Below, in pieces: positions 51,418 through 63,700 of a stretch of 64,000 nt of DNA. Each line of letters opens with the position of its first letter. Within the stretch, counting starts at the first letter, position 1. The stretch is taken from positions 1 through 64,000 of the forward strand of contig JAQFVV010013322.1 in the NCBI GenBank assembly GCA_028023455.1, given 5' to 3'. The DNA is from Epiperipatus broadwayi. Lineage: Eukaryota; Onychophora; Udeonychophora; Euonychophora; Peripatidae. A model generated the notes under the pieces. That model saw nothing but the letters and a program-made list of their open reading frames with translations, had not been told where the DNA came from and ran no database searches. The translations under genes were made by a program, and so were the position numbers.

Positions 51418-51510
51418 TTGCCTTTATCAGGATGGCTCAGTTGATTAGTGTGTTACCTTAAAATTCAATACTCAAGAATCTAAGGACCCAGGTTTAAATC
51501 CCATGCTAGT
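51418..51510 (+). promoter_or_regulatory. Internal RNA polymerase III promoter of the right SINE copy
   Basis: A box TGGCTCAGTTG fits TRGYNNANNNG exactly. The B box is weakened (GTTTAAATC against GWTCRANNC). Spacing of about 47 bases between the boxes is normal for a tRNA-derived promoter. Confidence 0.5.
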
Positions 51511-51536
51511 ACTGTTACTGGTCAGGCCAGCAATAC

Positions 51537-51570
51537 CTGAAGAAGAGGGGAGAATAATACCTCTCAAAAC
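51537..51570 (+). ncRNA. Hammerhead-like module inside the SINE
   Basis: CTGAAGA (51537-51543), AGAGG (51544-51548) pairing perfectly with CCTCT (51560-51564), then CAAAAC (51565-51570) where CGAAAC would be expected. The CA for CG change could be CpG decay. The mirrored copy in the left arm has the same form. Confidence 0.4.
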
Positions 51571-51708
51571 ATTGTGCATATACTAACCTGTTTGATGTGC
51601 TATCACTAACAGTTGAATGTGTTTGGAATATTTAAATAAAGTTAAATTTTGCTAAAGACATTCAATACACATATTAGATAATGGAAATAGTCCAATATAA
51701 AAATACAA

Positions 51709-52188
51709 TTGCTTGGTACACTTTAAAAAACTTTAAGAAATTATATTAAAAAGATGAATCCTTACCAAAATTTTTTATAACAATGTACCTAATTATCATT
51801 CAATATATTAACTCACTTAAACTTTTTTCTACAAAATATTTGTAACAAAGACAATGAAAGAAATCGTTTTAGTATTTTTTATCTGTAAATTTAATTAAGA
51901 CAAACTAATAAACATTTTAATTAGTTTTTCTTCCATATTTTAGATTTAAAAATGTAAAATACACTAAAGAAATTTTATTAACAAAAATTAATATCACAAA
52001 TTTTAAAAAAGATGCAAATTTTTTACAACTATCAGACAATATAAATGTGTGTATGTATATTGCACACAAACATCTCTTTTGGTTTTATAAATTATATTTA
52101 TACTTTTACATTTTATGAGTCAACTATCACTTGAATACAGTGTTAGCTGAACAAAACTTATGATGAGGTTTGATCATTATCAGTCAAT
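51709..52188. other. Gene-free AT-rich stretch
   Basis: Nothing recognised. Confidence 0.45.
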
Positions 52189-52191
52189 GTC

Positions 52192-52225
<34 letters not shown>

Positions 52226-52238
52226 GACTATATATCCA

Positions 52239-52281
<43 letters not shown>

Positions 52282-52292
52282 GTTTTCATGGT
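52189..52292. repeat. Two adjacent palindromes with (TA)n cores
   Basis: GTCACAA-(TA)n-TTGTGAC at 52189-52228 is a perfect palindrome. CCATGAAAATTA-(TA)n-TAATGTTTTCATGG at 52235-52292 is nearly so. The second overlaps the outer 3' end of the PLE pair, whose GTTTTCATGG terminus is thus duplicated in inverted form across the TA tract. Confidence 0.85.
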
Positions 52293-52391
52293 TATATGAT
52301 GTAGATAAAACAATATTTTTGGGTATGAACCGTGTATTATTTTGCATTACAAGCAGATATTTCGATGGGCTAGCAACTGCCATTATCAAGG

Positions 52392-52652
52392 TTAATTTTT
52401 GAAAGAACTATTGTTAGATCTCAAAGAATAACATGACTCAGTGCAGGAAGATAAGTGAGATTCAACTTGAAGTAGTTCAGAATTCACAATATGAGGCTTA
52501 TCAAAATGTTTATTTCCCTCAGTTTTTTCACCTAATAATTTTAAGTTAATATTAGATAAAATGATAGGTTTCCACATAGCTGGAATACATTGTGTTTCAT
52601 CAATCTTATTTAAACCAGTAGGTCTATTTAATATTTCAATTGACTCCCTCAT
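52392..52652 (-). pseudogene. PLE nuclease C-terminus, left copy of family E
   Basis: An open frame of 86 residues reads MRESIEILNRPTGLNK, DETQCIPAMWKPII and ends SLRSNNSSFKN. The RE.IEI..RP..LN..D....IP..W block is the conserved end of PLE proteins. The methionine is an internal residue of the parent protein. The frame is intact to its stop, but all catalytic parts lie upstream and are absent. The 3' UTR with a CTTGATAA / CGAAAT module follows immediately. Confidence 0.75.
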
Positions 52653-52670
52653 GGTTCTTAAATCATAACC

Positions 52671-52930
52671 ATGAGAGAGTCAATTGAAATATTAAAGACA
52701 CCTACTGGTTTAAATAGGGCTGATGAAGCACAATGTATTCCAGCCATGTGGAAAACTATCATTTTATCTAATATTATCTTGAAATTAATAGGGAAAAAAC
52801 TGAGGAAAATAAACATTTTGATAAGCCTCATATTGTGAATGCTGAACTACTTCAAGTTGAATCTCACTTCTCTTCTCGCACTGGGTCATGTTATTCTTTG
52901 AGATCTAATGATTGTTCTTTCAAAAGTTAA
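52671..52930 (+). pseudogene. PLE nuclease C-terminus, right copy of family E
   Basis: Reads MRESIEILKTPTGLNRADEAQCIPAMW-like sequence (52671-52753), matching the left copy. It then loses one base near 52795, which shifts the frame. The end corresponding to the normal stop is at 52928-52930. Inactive. Confidence 0.7.
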
Positions 52931-53030
52931 CCTTGATAATGGTGGTTGCTAGTCCATTGAAATATCAGATTGTAATGCAAAATAATACATGGTTCGTACC
53001 CAAAAATATTGTTATATATATGTATATATA

Positions 53031-54756
53031 TATATTCTCTTCTTATTTATAAATATTTAAAATTAATATTGACTATTATGGTGAACAAGAGATAATTTAA
53101 TGAAATCCAAGCCTGTGAAACTTAATAATGACAAAAAAATGAATAGGCATGCATTATTTTGAATAAAGCATAAATTATTACTTTCATCTTAATATGAATT
53201 AAATTTTAAATAAGTAAATCAATAAAAATAAAATAAATAAATAGAAAGTTTATTTTTAACTTTAAATAGATTTTGATTCTGAACCAGCCTACATAAAAAG
53301 GAAATAATAATGGCACATGATCAAATTCATCCATGTGTTGTGCTGCCAATTATTTTTATAATAATGATTGCACTATTTTAAATAACAAGTGAATATCACA
53401 CAACAAATGTTATAATAATAAAATCATAACAAGCCTAATTGTTCCCTTCATTTTTCATACTAATATCTGCACTTATTCAATTATGGTTCATGTGCAAAAT
53501 ATCATGGAGAGATCAATACCACCAAAGAAGTACTACAGATGCATGACATTATTACTAGTATATCCTGATGTTTGATTGTGACTGAATAATTTTGTGAAAG
53601 GGCTTGACTCTTCATCATCTACCAGGTTAAATACAATGTTCCATATAAACATAACAATATTCACTTATGCCTTTTAAAATACTTTCTTCATACCTAACCA
53701 AGGTGATTACATAAGTATGTCATATCATAAGGGATAATAAAAATACTTCTCTGGCTAATAATAAGAGTAATGGCTAAATTCTACTGGGGTTACATAACAC
53801 TCTTCTTAATATTCCTTTAAATAATATTTCTTTTTATACTGGGACAATGATCATAACTAAATGCTATATATAAATGCAATACTATCCTCAGATTAACATA
53901 TATGATTAGATAATACAGGACATGGGATATTAATAATTCATAACATTTTCCCAGTAGTCAAAATGATCCACCCATTTTCCATACAGTAATTTCATAAGTG
54001 ATATGTGACCAGGTAAAACTATGTGCTGTTATAATATTTACTTAATATTAGTCTGTTACTCATTAATATATTTCATTATTGCCCTTTCCTTTTTTCTCTG
54101 CTATAATTTTAAACTATATATAACAAGATTATATCCAAAACATTACCCAAATAATAAAACATGCTCGCAAAAGCATATTTTTAGCTCGGGTTCTTCTTAA
54201 AAGAATATATAATATTAATACCTTTCTACAGAAACAAAATTAATTGGATTTCTTTTTTGTTTAAAAATAAATTGCATGGAATTGTAATTAGATTTTCTTT
54301 TTTTTAACTATTATATTATAAATATAAGAAAATATAGACAATTTATATCATATTGAAATAATTTAAAATCTAGGGTATAACTTGTTTCCCCCCCCCTATT
54401 AACATATATTATAATAACCATGTATAAATAATAATTTAAATAATATTGTTTTAACTGAAACACAGGCTTATTATATACCTGTGTCTATATATGTATTATA
54501 TAGGGTATATTAGCACAGACTTTCACACCACCCACCACTCTCCACTCTATCTCATAACACTGATATCCTTGAACACACATATGTTGAAAAGATATTATAA
54601 TATTGTTTTAAAATGTACACATTTTTATTCTATGTATATTTTAAATTTTGTTATGATCTACTATGCTAAAGTGTGTGTATAATTAAAGATATGTGTGCAT
54701 GTATACATGTTAACAATTCATATATGCTTGTTCAACACACACACACATATATATAT
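53031..54756. other. Gene-free AT-rich stretch
   Basis: No coding features or long repeats. A CA/TA run at 54735-54755 borders the next element. Confidence 0.5.
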
Positions 54757-56134
54757 TGTAACGTTTTTCGTTTTGCTAGGCCTCTTACACGCTAATATAA
54801 ACTGTGCGTGAGTTGATCAAGCTATGTCAAAAAAGAAGAAAGTTATATTTCTATTCTAAAAACATAGCTATATTTCCTGATCAACTCGGCCTATTAATTG
54901 TTGAGAATTGTACTATTGACGAAATCAGCTTTTAATTTATTTAATCTGGGTGCCAGAATTCCTAAGAATTCGCTGAAATCATCATATAACATCTCACAAA
55001 TAAAAAAAAATACTTTTAAACTAATCGGTATTACATCATACCATAACGAGAATTAATTTTTTAAGATTATTATTCCTGGGCTTATTCAAACACATTGGCA
55101 AAGGTAAATTACATTTTTAAATCTTATTAAACTACTAATAGATTTAATAATAAAAAATAATAACTATTATTAATAACGCACAAATGAAAATTGGTATTAG
55201 AAATATTTTTATTCTAATAGATAAAAAAAAATATATGAAATAAATTACTTATCGAGTAAATTAGAGAGAACACATTTCAGACGTGAATCAATTAATAAAA
55301 AAAACAATTTTACAATTACTGTTCATATCTAAATTTCTTCTAGAAATTTCCTTAAAAAAATGGATGTCTCTTGTACAAGAAAATTAATGTCTCTATCGGG
55401 ATTGTTTAAACATACTTTTAGAAATTGTTTGAAAACGTTTAATTTGGTCACAATCAGGAGTAATGAAGTATAACTTACCGGTAAGTTTTGTGCATTCAGT
55501 AGTAGATAACTATGCATAGTTTTTTGGGTAGAATGAGCTCGGCCTTTTGGTTATTATTTGATCCTGTGGTCCATTCTCCTAGTCGGTCATGAAAGCTTTT
55601 CTGGTATACATCTTCAGGCACGATGTCTTCAGAGGCTCCGGTTCACTCCGACATGCCGAATTACTTCAGCGTAGAGCGATCTTGGATATATTATTGCTAT
55701 CCAAGACCAACTAGAGAAACCAACGAACAAGATGTCCTTCAAACTGATCTCTGCCTTTTATACTCTCTAGAGGCCCAGTTTTCCGACTTCTGTGCATATC
55801 TTTTGTTTGTCAAAATATCCGTTGATAATCTTATATATTCTTTATAAAATTTATGTTACAAAGTCTCTATTTTTTTCAGCATAATTCTGCCATCTTTAAT
55901 TAGTTGAAATATTTTTACTTTCTCTTATCTAGATTGGTAATTTGTGTCTTTTGTTCTCTCCAATTCTAACTTTTATTTCTAATTACATAAAAAAAAACCG
56001 AAAGAATAATTTAACTTTCATTGTACGTTATTTTTTTAAAAAAAAATTAGTCAAAAAAAAATCTAAATTTACTTTTATTTTTTAGCTTCTACCAAATGCC
56101 AATATATTTGCAACGTATATAAATAAACGTTACA
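54757..56134 (-). mobile_element. Putative solo LTR with TGTAACG...CGTTACA ends
   Basis: A 1,378 bp segment begins TGTAACG and ends CGTTACA, perfect 7 bp terminal inverted repeats of the TG...CA type. It is flanked on both sides by ATATATA, so an AT-rich 5 bp target duplication is possible but cannot be distinguished from the TA tract. On the minus strand TATAAAAGG lies at 55761-55753 with ATCAGTTTG shortly after, in a G+C-richer block (55480-55800). No gag or pol is present. Frames at 55329-55517 and 55623-55847 are unrecognised. A DNA transposon without transposase is the alternative. Confidence 0.45.
55753..55761 (-). promoter_or_regulatory. TATA box
   Basis: TATAAAAGG on the minus strand within the putative LTR, in a locally G+C-richer block. 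ATCAGTTTG starts about ten bases downstream. Confidence 0.4.
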
Positions 56135-56179
56135 ATATATATATATATATTGTAACGGGATATATATATATGCGTTACA
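56128..56179. repeat. Alternating CGTTACA / TGTAACG units around TA cores
   Basis: CGTTACA (56128-56134), (AT)8, TGTAACG (56151-56157), a TA core, CGTTACA (56173-56179). The second TGTAACG...CGTTACA pair encloses only 15 bases, as if an element had been reduced to its ends. Confidence 0.9.
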
Positions 56180-58598
56180 TTTAAATTTTAATACTAACTT
56201 TTTTTGTAAATACCTAATACTGAATTAAATGCACAAACTTTCAAAATGCACAAATAATGAATTATTAATTTATTATGTTTGATTTAAATATTAAAATAAG
56301 CTTTAAAAAAATTACAGAATCGAAACAAAGATTCTAGTGTTTGAATAGAATATAATAAAAAACCTTTTGATTTTAAAAATAACGAGTTTTAATCTTAAAA
56401 ATAAAAATTACAAACAGATCCTTAATGCAAAATAACAATTAAAAAAATAATTACAAAATAGATAAGAGTTCCTGCCCAGAGATAGAGACACAGACCTCAA
56501 TGGAAAACCCAAAATCTTACCTTGGACACAAATCCAATAAACCAATAAAATACAGACATGAAGTATGTTTGATGAATCCTGCATTCCAGAGATAAGGTGA
56601 CTGAGGACTATAAAAGGAAAATCCAAAACAATAATTAATTAGTTAGAGAGAATTAAAAAATTAAATTTTGAATTGCTGAAAGTAGAAAGTTAAAATAAAT
56701 ATTGTCACTGTTGCCAAAAAAAATGTAATCTGTTTAATCATGCTTCCTTTGGTGCGGCCAGCCAAGGGCAGCTTTCATCTCCACAGATCCCAGTATTGAA
56801 CCATGGATCCTGTCTTCAGAAACCAGCATAAATGCTTCATACATCATCATCATCCAGAAAAAATGGCCCTTGCATAAATTGGATCTTCGTCACGAAGAAA
56901 CGGACAAAGGAAGGTATACATTTCTAAATGATAAAATGTAATATAAACTCTCTTAAGTTTAAAATCTTCAAACTTTATGTGTCTTTAAAATGAATTTAAG
57001 ACTTTCTTTTCTGAGAAAACCCGAACTTTATCTTTCTATAAACTTTGCAATTTTAAACTCTTAGCTAAAGTTTTCAACGTAATGTCTTTAAAAAAATGTA
57101 TTGTATTTTATTTTTCTTTATTCATGCTAAAAAGATCTGTTTGTAATATGGTGGGGTTTGCTATTGCAATTGAATTTAAAGATAGAAAACACATCATTAT
57201 TTGTGCATTATTAAATTTTAAAAATAGGTTAAAATAGTATTTCTGGAAAGAAAATAAGTTAAATATAATGTCATTTTAAAATGATTTTGAAACCATAAAG
57301 TAAAGATTTTTTGTTTTGAATTAAATTAATAAAATGATTTAAATGTTAGTTGAGTATAGATGGCTGCTAGATTAGTTTAAATATATGTTAGTTTAAAGAG
57401 GCTTTGATTTCGGATTATTTGTTTCGTTGTTATGTCAATGCTGGTGGTGAAATATATGTATGTTTATATCAATGAAATGTGAAGTGTGTTAGCACCTAGG
57501 GCAATGAGCCCAACTGCATGCATGACCCCAAAGAGGTAGTCATATCATTGAAATGGACGCAGATGTATTTTCTGCACCATTGACCCCTTCCAGCTCTATG
57601 GGTTTTGGATGATAAACCGGCAAGATAAGACCGCTCTCCCATCCATGCTAGTGTTTCTTTTTATTATTTTATATGCATGTTTCCTTCGCCTGACAGATGC
57701 ACATTCCTGCAGGATGAAGGCCATGTTTTCTCCAATAATATCACACTGTTCAGATGCACATTCCTGTCGGCATGATTCTATGCTAACATGTTCACATTGC
57801 ATTAGTTGCTGATATATATCTGGAAGTGAGTATTGGTGTGGCTGCAGATTTTTAGTCTGGAGTCAAGTGATTTGAAAATTTGTGAGTGCATCTAGGTAGC
57901 TCATTTATACTCAACATTTCTAAGATTAAAAATAAAAGTTAAAAACAAATAAAAATAATAGTAAATAATAATGAAACATAAAATATATTTTTTTCTTATA
58001 TAATAATTTTAAAGTTTGTGTGTTATTACTTATATAGATGTAAATAAAATCTTTTTTGTGTTGTTAATAGTGACAGTGATTGCTTTTATTATTCTTTATT
58101 TAAAAAAAATGTATTTAATAAATGTTTTTAAACCTCTGCTACTTCATGAGCTAGTGACTAGGGCTGGCGGTCGTGATCTTAACAGCATGTATCTGCCTAC
58201 TCTATAAATTTTCTAGGTCCAAATGGCCTAGTGGCGCCCTCATATGGCAGATACGATAAGACTGGTAAACTTCATCATCATCCCCTACCGTTATAATACA
58301 TATATATATATAAAATGAATTCATTTGGTATTTGGGGATTGATAAAACTAAAACATTGCTTTAATTCTTTATATAGTTAAATTATCATATAAAACAAATT
58401 AAAATAAATTACACTCTTTGATTTATAATAGTCAATAAAATAAGCTTAAATACTATCATAGCTAAAAGGATGGGTGGTATCATCTCAATTTATTTGTGGT
58501 TTATTGATGTTTGACTATTGGTTAAGCAAAGCCCAATGGGAGTTGTAGTTACTTTCACTTTAATATATATGTATACATTCTAATATTCTCATAGATAT
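56180..58598. other. Unassigned stretch
   Basis: AT-rich with G+C-richer islands at 56740-56900 and 57480-57840. The first contains GGTTCAATAC on the minus strand, a weak B-box resemblance. The second holds two copies of CAGATGCACATTCCTG 58 bases apart. A third island at 58140-58290 contains TGGCCTAGTGG, an A-box match without a B box. No protein recognised. Confidence 0.35.
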
Positions 58599-59489
58599 AT
58601 GATAATTTCATACCATTATTTTCAAGAGATTCTGTATAGTAAAAATAAAATCGTTAGTAGTTGACATTTCACTACAATAACAAGTACTTTCCCCAGAGCT
58701 TCTTCTTTCTTCTGCCATTTAAATGGATGTGAGATTTTAAATCATTATTTATCTTTTTATTATTTCCTCATATTCAAATTCTATTGGTTAATAAGTTTTA
58801 AAAAATATTTTATCATCCAATATCTTTTTCCAAATATTGTTTTTTTTTTTTTCAATTCTTACTTTTCATTCATACTTTTTGGGCTTTTTAAAAATCTCTA
58901 CATTTTCCCTTAGCAGTCTCTGAGCACATTGTCCAATTTTTGCCACAATAAGTTTTATTAAAATTGATTTATGTGTGAATAAATGACCAGATGAATTGAA
59001 TTTTATTTGATAAACCAATCAAAAATTAAATATAAGGAAGAAAAAAGACACTTTAACTATTAGAGAAAAATCCAATTCATCAGCCATTTATTCACACATA
59101 AAAGTAATTAACCATAAGATCAATTTTTTATAAACACACATATTCTGGAAAAACAATGAACAATATGACCAGAGACTGCTAAGGAAATCTGTAGAGATTT
59201 TTAAAAGGCTCTAGAGTAGAAATGAGAAGTGTGAATTGAAGAAAATAAATATTTTGAAAAAACTATTGGGGTATAAAATATTTTTTAAAACTTCTCAACC
59301 AATAAAATTTCAGTATGAGGCGAGAATAATAAAAGGAAAAAATAACGATTTTAAATCTCGTACATATTCTTATGATTTGAGGAAAAAGAAGCCCTGAAGA
59401 AAGTATTTGTTTTTATACTGGAATGTCAACTATTTAGCTATTTTATTTTTACTGCGTGAAATCTTCCAAAAATAATAGTATAAAATCAT
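58599..59489. mobile_element. Head-to-head inverted pair of PLE family A
   Basis: Arms 58599-59002 (minus) and 59068-59489 (plus) mirror each other around a 65 bp spacer, with about ten per cent divergence by eye. Coding remnants lie near the centre. On the plus strand NPIHQPFIHT-like sequence at 59070-59100 is the decayed SSAIYSHI block, and ETAKEICRDF-like sequence follows at 59170-59200. The arms end in the family A 3' module (CTGAAGAAAGTAT / ATACTGGAATGTC at 59393-59430; mirrored at 58657-58700). (TA)n adjoins the right end at 59490. No frame is intact. Confidence 0.7.
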
Positions 59490-60666
59490 ATATATATATA
59501 AATGTGGCAGCTGGTATATTAATGTAATAAAAAAAACTATATTATCTAACTATATATATGTGTGTGTGTGTGGCAGCTAGTATATGAATGTAATAAAAAA
59601 CTTTATATTATCTAACTATGTACTGAAATGTATGGCTACAAAGCTTAACCAAAGTAAATCTTTCTAACTGGATTTTAAACATTTACCTCGAGATTTTAAA
59701 GATTGTCTTGTCTCATTATTAAAAACTATATGTCTAATAATAATAAATATTCAGTGAATTTATGCAATTCAAAATACCTCGTTTTAAAATAAGGAAATGA
59801 TAGTGTTGCATAAATGTGAATATTTTATTTCAAAACGTTATTTTAGCTTATAATTAATAGCAACATTCCGAGTGCAATCCTGCTGTGATCATATATGAAA
59901 ATATGCTTGAGGATATAATTCTGCTTCAGCTAAAAATATTAAGCATAGCATATATTCGAGTCTATCGTATAATAAACACTGCTATATTAAAATGTGTTTT
60001 TCTTACAATAGTATCACTTAATACAAAGTTTTATCAATTCGTGAATCTTTTTCAAATATAACAAACAAACATAAAAATTCACGACACAAATATTTGATGT
60101 TTATTTTCTAGTTTTGGCAACCAAAATATCCAAACAGTACATATTATGAGTATAATTTGAATTTTTGTAGGTTTTAACCAATATTATATATTTTACTCAT
60201 AATAACAATAAATTTGAAAATTCGTTTATTCAACTAGTAAGTTTGCTATAATTTTTATTTAGATTCATACACACGTGTACATATTTAAAAGTTTTCCCCT
60301 GGTTTAGTCTATAGTCTATCTATATAAATTAAAACATCATTATTAAAAGCATCATAATTAATTCTCATATTCCTTTCTTTAGTATTAATTTTTTCTTCTT
60401 TTTTTCGTTTATTATTTTTTAGCATCAATAAAAACAAAATAATCACAACAATAAAAACAAAAACACTTTAAACAAAATTTTAATGATGATTGTTAGTGTA
60501 TTGTTAGAATTGATTACACAGTCTCATGGAGATTTAAAATAGATAATTTTCATAATAAGATTTGAATTTCTGTTCTCTGGATATGTTATGGCAAAACTAT
60601 TTTGTTATAAAAAGCCAAAAAAACTAAAAGATGAATTAATATTGTATAAGTCAAAAGATGGATTAA
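59490..60666. other. Gene-free AT-rich stretch
   Basis: Begins with a duplicated ~60 bp phrase: GTGGCAGCTGGTATATTAAT at 59503 and GTGGCAGCTAGTATATGAAT at 59571, each followed by GTAATAAAAAA and TATTATCTAACTAT. Otherwise featureless. Confidence 0.5.
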
Positions 60667-60776
60667 AATAATAATAATAATAATAATAATAATGATGATG
60701 ATGATGATGATGATGACTATTATTATTATTATTATTATCATCATCATCATTATCATTATTATTATTTCTACTACAA
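60667..60776. repeat. Self-complementary compound microsatellite
   Basis: (AAT)n then (GAT)n on the left, and (ATT)n then (ATC)n then (ATT)n on the right of a CTATTATT turn. Much of the left side is the reverse complement of the right, so the tract can fold as a long hairpin. Confidence 0.9.
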
Positions 60777-63700
60777 TTACTGTTACTATTATTTCTTTTA
60801 TTGTTGTTGTTTGAAAAAATTTTATTGATTAAATGTTACATTGAATTTTTTTTCTACATATATAGAAAATTAATAGGACTGGTAGAAATGTCACATTTAA
60901 TGGTATGTGATGGTACATAAGATCACATACTTTATGTATTTACATTAAGGAAAAACATTGTAATAATTAGTAGTGCTTCTTGCAATCAAAAATCTCATGC
61001 TAGAATCTGAAGATGTTGCTACCTTAATGACCAGGTATTTAAATAAATATGGTGTGTGGAAATCTTTTCATCCCTTGCTATCTACTTGGACTACTATTGG
61101 GCTGTATTTTTTGGTTTTTCTCATTTTGTCTGCTATAGAATTAAAAAGAAAACTATCTTGACCTGTTGATAAATCTTTAAAAATTGCATTTTTGATAGTG
61201 TTGGTAGTACTGATGTTAATAATTGTGTTTCTAATAGGTTCACTAATATAGAATATAAGTTTGTCAATTCAGAGATTTTTTTTGTTTTGCTTGTAAGGGA
61301 TGAGCAGTATTGGATATAGATTTTGCATATGGTATATCACAATAGTTAGCTAAATTTGAAAGTGTTGTAGTTATAAATTGACTTAAAAGCACCTAAACAA
61401 ATAGGGCAGTATTGTTTATTCATAGATGTCAGAGCTTAGCATTGAGGCAAATTTTTAGGAGAATTCAATATGTATAAAGATTGTATTATCATTTGTTCTT
61501 CCAAAAATAATGAGGAGGAGGATTAAAATTTTCTTTACTTTTGCAATTTGTTTTTGTAGCATGTGTATTGTAGTAAAACGTAATATATGAATTTGTGACA
61601 ATAATCATAATTTTAAAAAATTTTTTGGTTTGTAAATATTGTGACTATTATTTATTATTAATATCAATGTTCTCATTGCTGCAAAAAACAATATTAAATA
61701 TATATTATTGATAATATTATCGTATAAAATGAATTATTCAACTGATCCAAGATGTTTTCTCATATACATTTCATAAATACAGCATTTTTGATTATGTATA
61801 TCAATTTTTTAATCATGGTTTATATTTAGTTATAAAAACCCTCATGCACATAAAATTAATTTAAAAAAAACATATAAGATAAAAAAGTATATTACTAACA
61901 ATAATAAAGATGAATTATTTAAATATATTATTAGCATAGAAATAATCTTATTTGTGTACTATGTGACTAAAATTACATTTAATAAAGATAGAAAATTTTA
62001 TTACAATATTTAAATATATGTGGGTGCATGCATGAATGTTTATAATTCCAGAATGTATTTTGGATGTAAAAGGGTACAATCACAAAATACTTAAATAAAT
62101 TTATTATTATTGGTAATAAAAAATGATAATAATGAGGACTTAAAAATAAATAAAGTAAAATCACTTTTTTTTTTATTAATTAGTGTAATAGGATATTTAA
62201 ATATTATAAAATAATATATTATCAAATTTTAAAATAATTTCTTTACAAATTTAGTGCTACAATTTTTTAAACATTCAAAGGTCACCTGTTTCATATTGTA
62301 TCCTAGAAAAATTTTCTCATAAAAAGTTAAAATGTAAAGAATTTTAAGAAAAAACAATGATCTAATTAATCATGTGGTGCATTTTAAAAACATACTTCTT
62401 TGTCTTAAATTGTTTAGTGTTTTTTTATTAACTGATTGCAAATGAATGTATTGGACTTAAATTTAAGGTTAGCAATATTGGCATCTTGCAGTACAATGAT
62501 AATAGAATAAAAAAAACATAAACATTTGTCTTAATGGCAAATGTATCTCAAAACTGTCTTTAATGAAGAATTAAATATTCAGTCATGTTCATCATCTTGT
62601 AATGTACTTTAAAATGGAATTAAATTTTAAAACTTGAATTTAAATATAAAATTTTAAAAAAATGCTATTTTTGTTTAAATCATCTTACTTACTTATCTAT
62701 TCTCCAAATACTTTTTTGATTTTATAGTTACTACAGCAGCCTAGTGGTTGTCAGATAGACTCCTATGTCTTGGACAATTATCATTAAAAACGAATTTTAA
62801 CTAATGCATTTTATCTTCAGCTGGACATTTTTATATTGGATAATCATCGTTAAAATGAATTTTTAACTAATGGCTTTATCTTCATAAATATTTAGACAAA
62901 AGTTATAATTTATGAATACTATCCCTTAAGAGATTAATAACTATGTTCCACACCTAGAAAATAAAACAACTTATTGTGAATCTTGAGAATAATTTTAACT
63001 CACTATTATTACAAAGGATTATTTATTTTATCTCACACTTAGGAAATAAAACAACATGGTGTACTCACTATTATTAGATTTATTTTAAAGTTAAACTTCA
63101 TTACTAATTAATTATTTTATTATAAGAATTAAAATTTGTTTCACTCATTTATTATGATTTTACAACTCAAAATTCTGAAGAATTTAATCCTTTTCAAATA
63201 TTTTGAAAAATATGCACTAGAGTAAAGTCTTAAATTAATTTTAAACTATAAGAATATATTATAATTTCTATATTTGTTTAGTTGTTATAATATCTAGAGT
63301 TACATTATTCAGTGAAAATTGTCACAAGAAATAAGGTACAATAAAAATATACAGCTAGTATATAAAATTTATGATTACAATTTAGTATAAGTGTATGTTA
63401 TTGATTCTTTGTACAATAGAGACTGGGTGAAAATATATAAAGTTAATTAATAATTATTTATAATTAAGATATATTTAGAATTTATATGTTCTATTGATTT
63501 ATTAATTTAATTTTACGATTCTATAATTAAAGGCATCTGAAGCATATAGTTTAAATATTATAAATATTACTCTTATTATTTATCCATATGAATACTCTCA
63601 AAATTTTGTAAAGATTATATTGTGTATTCAATTATGTTTATGGGATGATACTTGTATAAATTCTATTGTTCAGGTGAATTAAACTCCTGAAAATATTGTA

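Larger units (their letters stand above)
50918..51708. mobile_element. Head-to-head inverted pair of a tRNA-headed SINE
   Basis: Left arm 50918-51263 (minus) and right arm 51374-51708 (plus) are near-identical reverse complements around a 110 bp spacer. Each starts with a tRNA-like head near the centre and runs outward. The right copy has an A-box-like TGGCTCAGTTG (51433-51443) and a B-box-like GGTTTAAATCC (51491-51501), which in the left copy is the better GGTTTGAATCC (51139-51129). A module CCTGAAGAAGAGG...CCTCTCAAAAC follows, then a ~150 bp tail ending in ATTGAATGTCTTT / AATATAAAAATAC. Arms differ at scattered sites. Confidence 0.75.
52281..53030. mobile_element. Head-to-head inverted pair of PLE family E 3' regions
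   Basis: Minus-strand copy 52281-52660 and plus-strand copy about 52668-53017 are reverse complements with only a few bases between them. Both encode the C-terminal end of a PLE nuclease protein near the centre and run outward through the 3' UTR to (TA)n on each side (52246-52279 and 53012-53033). A third, shorter copy of the 3' end is at 35573-35680. Confidence 0.8.

Noticed and set aside
57690-57770. Two copies of CAGATGCACATTCCTG as a regulatory repeat
   Set aside because: Only two short copies with no further structure; probably a small local duplication.
58140-58290. tRNA gene
   Set aside because: An A-box match (TGGCCTAGTGG) is present, but there is no B box at the right distance and no cloverleaf.
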